This document shows, in pieces, positions 59,204 to 64,000 of a stretch of DNA of 64,000 bases (the stretch's first letter is position 1; every line of letters begins with the position of its first letter). Below the pieces are notes generated by a model. That model was not told the origin of the DNA and made no database searches. It worked only from the letters and a program-made list of their open reading frames with translations. A program made the position numbers and the translations under genes. This DNA is from Notamacropus eugenii (taxonomy: Eukaryota > Chordata > Mammalia > Diprotodontia > Macropodidae): contig NC_092874.1 of the NCBI RefSeq assembly GCF_028372415.1, forward strand, positions 339,056,151 through 339,120,150, written 5' to 3'.

Positions 59204-60185
59204 TTATTTATTTTGAACACAGTTTATAACAGATATTCAAACTTTTGGTGAGGTGATACATCTTTTTAAAGCATTTACAATATGGACCACAAAAGAATTT
59301 TTTTTTAACATAAGCCAGCTGAGATACAGATAGTATTTATGTTGCTAACTTCACAATCTCTTGATCTGATTGTCTCCACAGTATTACTAAGAATAAAAGG
59401 ACCCTAACTTATTGTTGTTGGTCTAAAGTCCTATGTCTAATAGCTTAATTTTAGACAGCCTCGGATGTTCCTCTACCCATAATCTATAATTGAATAGATC
59501 TAGTATTAACCTTACAAAACTTTTGACTATAGGAAATTGCCACCAAGAGTAGGGACATTGCAGGGAAACAATATCTCCCAAACTTCATGTCTATTCCAGG
59601 CAGGAGTAGATTGTCCACTTGCATTCAGTCAGGCTTAAAGTCTGCTAGGTGTCAGTGGGGAAATTGAGTCAGGCGAATCCCATCTCAGCCCATACTGAAC
59701 AGCTGCTCTCCCACTCTTCCTTTGAGATCACCTATGCAGTTCATACCAGCATCTCATGAGCATACTGGCATCATGTAATGGGCGCTCAGATCACCTTTCT
59801 TGCTTCTCATACCTGGAGTTAGACTCAGAAGAACAGTCACTTAGTAGTCCCACATCATCTAAAAATGGCAAGTGCCTACAACCAGGTTTAAAATATGATT
59901 ATAGTTTCACTTTAGCTAAGGGATATCTTTTAGGCAAGTCTTAAGTGGCTTACGTGTCTTTCTATACATGTTCTAGTTCTTGATTAAATGGCAATCATAA
60001 AATCTAATTTACCATTAAAACCTTGACTTTTCCATCAATGCCAAATTTTATCCGAGGTTATCTTCCTCTTGCAAAGTTAGACTGAAATTCTTTTCTCCAA
60101 ACTAAAGATGTCATTGATTTATTCTCAGTAATTAATTCAGCCTACTGTTTTAATACCAATTGCTTTTACCTCACTTTGTAACATG
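59204..60185 (-). other. Extra 3' module of HAL1 copy E
   Basis: Homologue of 33538-34505 in copy D, aligned by eye over its whole length with frequent substitutions. It is non-coding and ends in an A-rich stretch on the element strand. Since D and E have different target duplications, the module travelled with the element. Confidence 0.78.
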
Positions 60186-61179
60186 ATCAATTTTCTCCCC
60201 ATCACTCCCCTCCCCCCAGTTCCTAATACCTTTGCATTCTGGTTGCTCCTTCCCTCAATATACCCTCCCCTCGATCACACCCCACCCCTGTCCTATCCCC
60301 ATCTTCTCTCTTTTCTTGCAGGGCAAGATAAATTTCGGTACCCCTATCCCTGTAGTTCTTATTTCCCTATTATATGCAATAAAATTCTCAACATTCGCTT
60401 CTAATGCTTTGAATTCCAACTTCTCTCCCTCCCCCCTCCCTCCCCAGCCCCACTAAGAAGGGAAGCAATTCAATACAGACTAAGCATGTATTGTTTTGCA
60501 AAAGACTTCCGTAGTAATTATGTTGTGTAATACTAATTATATTGCCCTGTGACCTACCCTATCCCCTTTAATTTCCCCCCTACAATTGACCTTGTCCCTT
60601 CTCAAAAGTGTTTATTTTTAATGACTCCCTTCTCCCATTTGCCCTCACCTCTAACATTCCCTTCACTCCACTTGTTGCCTCCTCTCCTAATTTCCTGTGG
60701 TGTGATATAAATTTTCATATCAAATTTAGTGAGCACGTTATTCCTTCCTTCAGCCACATGTGGGGAGAGTAGCTTTATTCCCCCTCCTCCTTCTCCCTTA
60801 TCTCCTCAATTGAATAAGTTTTTTCTTATCTCTTTTATGAGTTATAGCCTGCCTTGTCCCATTTCTCTCTTTCTCTTCCAGCAATTTTCCTCCTTCACCT
60901 CTTAATTTTTATTTTTTTTGTTTTATTTTATTTTATTGTGTGTGTATGTGTGTATGTGGATATCATCTCTTTTGATATAATACACCCTGTATTCTCTATC
61001 TATCAATGGGTATGTGTGTGAGTGTGTGTGTACAATCTCTCCAACTACCCAAATACTGAGAAAAGATTCAAGAGTTAGAAATATTTTCTTCCCATGTAGT
61101 AATGTAAACAGTTCAGATTTAGAGAGTCTTTTATGGTTTTTCTTTTCTTTTTCCCCTGTTTACCTGTTCATGTTTCTCT

Positions 61180-62193
61180 TGATTCTTGTCTTGGGAAGTC
61201 ACGTTTTTAAATACAGATCTGGTCTTTTCCTCAACATGAAATCTTCAAATTTGTCTCTATCACTGAATGTCCATTTTTTCCCCGTGAAGTATTATATTCA
61301 GATATGCTGGATGGGTGATTCTTGGCTTCAATCCCAGTTCCTTTGACTTCTGAAATCCTACTCCAAGCCCTTTGTTCATTTAATGTTGAAGCTGCCAGAT
61401 CCTGTGTTATCCTGATTGTATTTCCACAGTACTCAAATTGTTTCTTTCTAGCTGTTTGCAGTATTTTGTCCTTGATGTGGGAACTCTGAAATTTGGCCAC
61501 AATATTCCCAGGAGTTTCTCTCTTTGAGTTTCCTTCAGGGGGTGAACAATGAATTTTTTCAATATCCATTTTGCCCTCTGATTCTATAACATCAGGGCAG
61601 TTTTCCTTGATAATTTCGTGGAAGATAGTGTCTAGGCTCTTTTTTTTGATCATGGCTTTCAGGCAGTCCAATAACTTTTAAATTATTTCTCCTGGATCTA
61701 TTTTCCAGGTCAGTTGCTTTTCCAATGAGTTCTTTCACATCATCTTTTATTTTTTTTAATTTTTGGTTTTGTTTACTAACTTCTTGGTTTAACTCATAGT
61801 TATTATTTTTCCTGGACTAAATTCTCTTTTTCAGTGAATTATTTTGTTCAGTGAGCTTTTGAACCTTCTCCTCCATTTGGCTAATTCTGTCTCCTTCTTA
61901 AAACCTCCTTCTTCTCCTTGGCTTTTTGGACCTCTTCTTCCAATTGAGTTAGCCTCTTTTTCAAGCTGCTATTTTCCTCGGAGTTTTTTTAGTTCTCCTT
62001 TAGTAAGCTGCTAACTAGATTTTTAAGGTCTTCTATTGCCTGAGCCAAGTTTAAGTCCCCTTTGGAGGGAGGCCCTTTGACTTCCTCTGACAGTATGACT
62101 TCTTCTTCCTCATCTGAAAGGATGGGGGGAGACACCTCTTCCCCAAGAAAGTAACCTTTTATGGTCTCATTTTTTCCCCCCTTTTCTGAACAT
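61180..62193 (-). pseudogene. HAL1 copy E ORF1 remnant
   Basis: ORF1p-like. A start ATG is present at 62191-62193 and opens MFRKG, but the frame is soon broken. The RRM-to-C-terminal part is open at 61231-61671 and includes KDKILQTARKKQFEYCGNTI. After that a frameshift disrupts the YPAKLS-type segment. The coiled coil (61700-62100) is recognisable but interrupted. It cannot encode an intact protein. Confidence 0.82.
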
Positions 62194-62205
62194 TTTTCCA
62201 GCCAG

Positions 62206-62866
62206 TTACTTGACTTCTGAGTTTCCTCTCCACACCCACCTCACCTCCAATTCTGCCCAGATAGCACTTAGGGGCTGAGATTCAAATGCTGCTCCCCAGC
62301 CTCAGGGCTTTTGGCAGGGGCAGGGCTGCTATTCAGTGTGAGATTAAGTTCAGGTGCTTGGGTGGGGGCAGGGCCACCACAAGGGGCTCAGTTCCCTCAG
62401 GGGTTTTACGAAGAGACCTTCTACAATGGATCCAAGCTCCTGCCTGCTTTGGGAGACCTTGTCTGCTGCTGCTCCCGCTGCTGTCTGCCAAGGGGGCCTG
62501 AGTCATGGGGACAGCCTGCTCCCCTCTCCACGAGCTGAAAACACCCTCTCACTGACCTTTTGCGCCTGTGGGTGGAGGGATGTGTGTGGCCGCTGGAGAT
62601 TCTCTCCCTGAAGCCTGCTCGTATCAGCTGTCCTTGGTGCTGAGTGGCCAAGGCAGGGCTGTGCTTTTCTCTGGGTCCGGTGCAGGACACACCTTTGGTG
62701 CTGGTTTTTTTGGGTCTCTCTGGAATAGAAATCTCCTTCACTCTGTTGTTCTGTGGCTTTTGCTGCTCCAGAATTTGTTGGGAGTTCTTTACAGGTATTT
62801 TATGGACTCTGGGTTAGGGTCTAGCCTATGTGTGTCTCTCTACTCCACCATCTTGGCTCCTACCCC
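62206..62866 (-). promoter_or_regulatory. HAL1 copy E 5' UTR
   Basis: Closely similar to the copy A 5' UTR, including the shared segment CTGCTATTCAGTGTGAGATT (62325-62344, compare 4379-4398). It has a near-intact YY1-like core (AAGATGG). Confidence 0.78.
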
Positions 62867-62883
62867 CTCCATATCCTATTTTT
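62867..62883. repeat. Target-site duplication of HAL1 copy E, right
   Basis: CTCCATATCCTATTTTT, one mismatch to 59187-59203. Confidence 0.85.
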
Positions 62884-63010
62884 GTACTGCTTATGTCCTC
62901 TTAGTTTCCCCATCCTCCTTCCAAACAAGATTCAAATCCTCTTTTTTACTGGAAAACTTCCCTACTTCTCACCCACCACCAACTCAAGGACAAGGATTTT
63001 CCAATATGTA
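62884..63010 (+). mobile_element. L2 LINE, right part after HAL1 copy E
   Basis: CATCCTCCTTCCAAACAAGA (62911-62930), TTCAAATCCTC and GAAAACTTCCCTACTTCTCA (62952-62971) continue the L2 3' region interrupted at 59203. Confidence 0.65.
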
Positions 63011-64000
63011 GGTGTTGATATTATACATTGAAGAGTCAAATCTCACCCTGGCACACCATTAAGTGTGAGAGGAAAAGTGAAAAATCAAGTTAAGGTTTGA
63101 CTTTCCAGGTCTACTTTTAAAGCATACTATTCCTTAAAATATAAGTTTAATGTAATTTGTAAAGGTTTGGCCCCACAGGCATGTAGTTTAGAAATATCCC
63201 TGTGTGATTTCCTAGTTTGGAAATGTGAAATGGAGCATGGTGACCTGGAGAGTTAATTATTACCTTGGCAATAATTCATTTGGTGATTAGTTAATCAGTG
63301 CATCACTTTTTTTTCATCTGAAAGTGAAAATGTCTTACCTGCCAGAATGGTCAAAAACATTTTGTGAATTTATAGACTGTAACCTTGAAAATATCTGGCA
63401 AGTTTCAGTTCTCTCTTTTTCTTTTAGCACCAACTGAGATTTTATAATTCAGTTCTTAAGCCATATTTTTCTTTCTTAGGAATAATCCACATATCTTCAG
63501 AAGTCACATCAACCTTCAAAACACTGGGATAACCATTCACTGCATCGGTAAAAATGACATCCCAAATCCCCCTTTTTCAAATGGCATTAAGGTCCTATAA
63601 TAGTTACAGCAAGATCTCTGATATACTCCTAAGGCACAATTTGGTATATTGTGGTAAACCTAGATCCTAATTTTTCCAGTAGGGTTCAAATAGAAAAGGG
63701 AAGAAGTTGAACTAAACCTTAGATCCCAGTGATATAAATCACACATAAAGTAGTTTGTTCTCTTTTGTCCAGTTCCTTATGCATTTAAATAATGCATAGA
63801 GTAAACCTTACTAGATTTGTAGTACACCCATTTTCCATCCCATCTCTACCCAGAAAATCTGAGAATTCTCTACATGATATGTGTAAGGGGCCCAGAGGGT
63901 CCCAAGGGGTGCAAGTCAGAGGCAAAGCCTGTTCCCATGGGAACAGTGCTGATGCACACACTGGCAGAAGCTCTGTGTGACCCTGGAACCTGATGTTCCT
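63011..64000. other. Non-repetitive right end
   Basis: No repeat or ORF supported. The last 120 bp are GC-richer than the rest and include an 18-bp palindrome (63929-63946). Confidence 0.45.
63929..63946. promoter_or_regulatory. 18-bp perfect palindrome with EBF-like core
   Basis: CTGTTCCCATGGGAACAG is its own reverse complement. Its centre TTCCCATGGGAA fits the known EBF/COE consensus (TTCCCnnGGGAA). Binding is unproven; it may be chance. Confidence 0.35.

Larger units (their letters stand above)
59204..62866 (-). mobile_element. HAL1 copy E with extended 3' module
   Basis: 3663 bp on the minus strand: L1-type 5' end (GAGCCAAGATGG, about 62847-62858), GC-richer 5' UTR, broken ORF1 (62193 to about 61180), purine-rich region (about 61170-60186) and a roughly 980-bp 3' module (60185-59204) shared with copy D. 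It is bounded by a 16/17-bp direct repeat and inserted in an L2. No ORF2. Confidence 0.9.

Overview
This window looks like AT-rich, gene-poor nuclear DNA from a mammal, most likely a marsupial such as a didelphid opossum. The organism call is an inference from repeat families recognised by memory: L1 and half-L1 (HAL1) retrotransposons, tRNA-headed SINEs with RTE-type tails, MIR-like SINEs, old L2 and CR1/L3 LINEs, and very dense microsatellites. I found no exon, host protein-coding gene, tRNA, rRNA or CRISPR array that I can support. Almost every ORF is a retrotransposon ORF, its antisense shadow, or a translated simple repeat.

Layout. 1-1800: the 3' part of an L1 whose ORF2 is open to the window edge, with its 3' UTR. 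2154-4948: HAL1 copy A (minus strand), complete and bounded by a perfect 17-bp target-site duplication (TSD). 5246-7150: HAL1 copy B, lacking its 3' tail, next to an L1 3' end (7151-7985). 8-18.4 kb: mostly non-repetitive sequence with SINEs, L2 3' ends, microsatellites and one possible LTR. 18.4-22.4 kb: a GATA/GACA array, HAL1 copy C, an L1 ORF2 fragment and a CA/TA array. 22.95-30.3 kb: a nearly full-length, decayed L1 (plus strand) inside an older L1 ORF2 fragment. 31-40.7 kb: a three-level nest (HAL1 copy D inside a short internally deleted L1 inside an L2), then a 48-bp inverted repeat and an L2 3' end. 40.7-50.9 kb: mostly non-repetitive, with minus-strand L1 3' ends and long CT and TA arrays. 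50.9-53.2 kb: a CR1/L3 element broken by HAL1 copy F and an L1-type 5' UTR piece. 53.2-57.7 kb: SINEs in repeat-poor sequence. 57.7-63.0 kb: an L2 (plus) interrupted by a SINE and by HAL1 copy E. 63.0-64.0 kb: non-repetitive, ending GC-richer.

How the parts relate. The HAL1 copies carry ORF1 (coiled coil, RRM, C-terminal domain) and a purine-rich tail but no ORF2, so by established knowledge they depend on an L1 ORF2 protein supplied in trans. The clearest observations are: (1) copies D and E share a roughly 950-980 bp 3' module that A and C lack, which suggests a HAL1 lineage with an acquired 3' end; (2) a TSD-flanked L1 of about 0.94 kb joins the first ~45 bp of an L1 5' UTR directly to the ORF2 C-terminal region; (3) a 47/48-bp inverted repeat with arms ~930 bp apart; (4) two L1-type 5' ends stacked in one L1. 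No cellular pathway or operon is visible.
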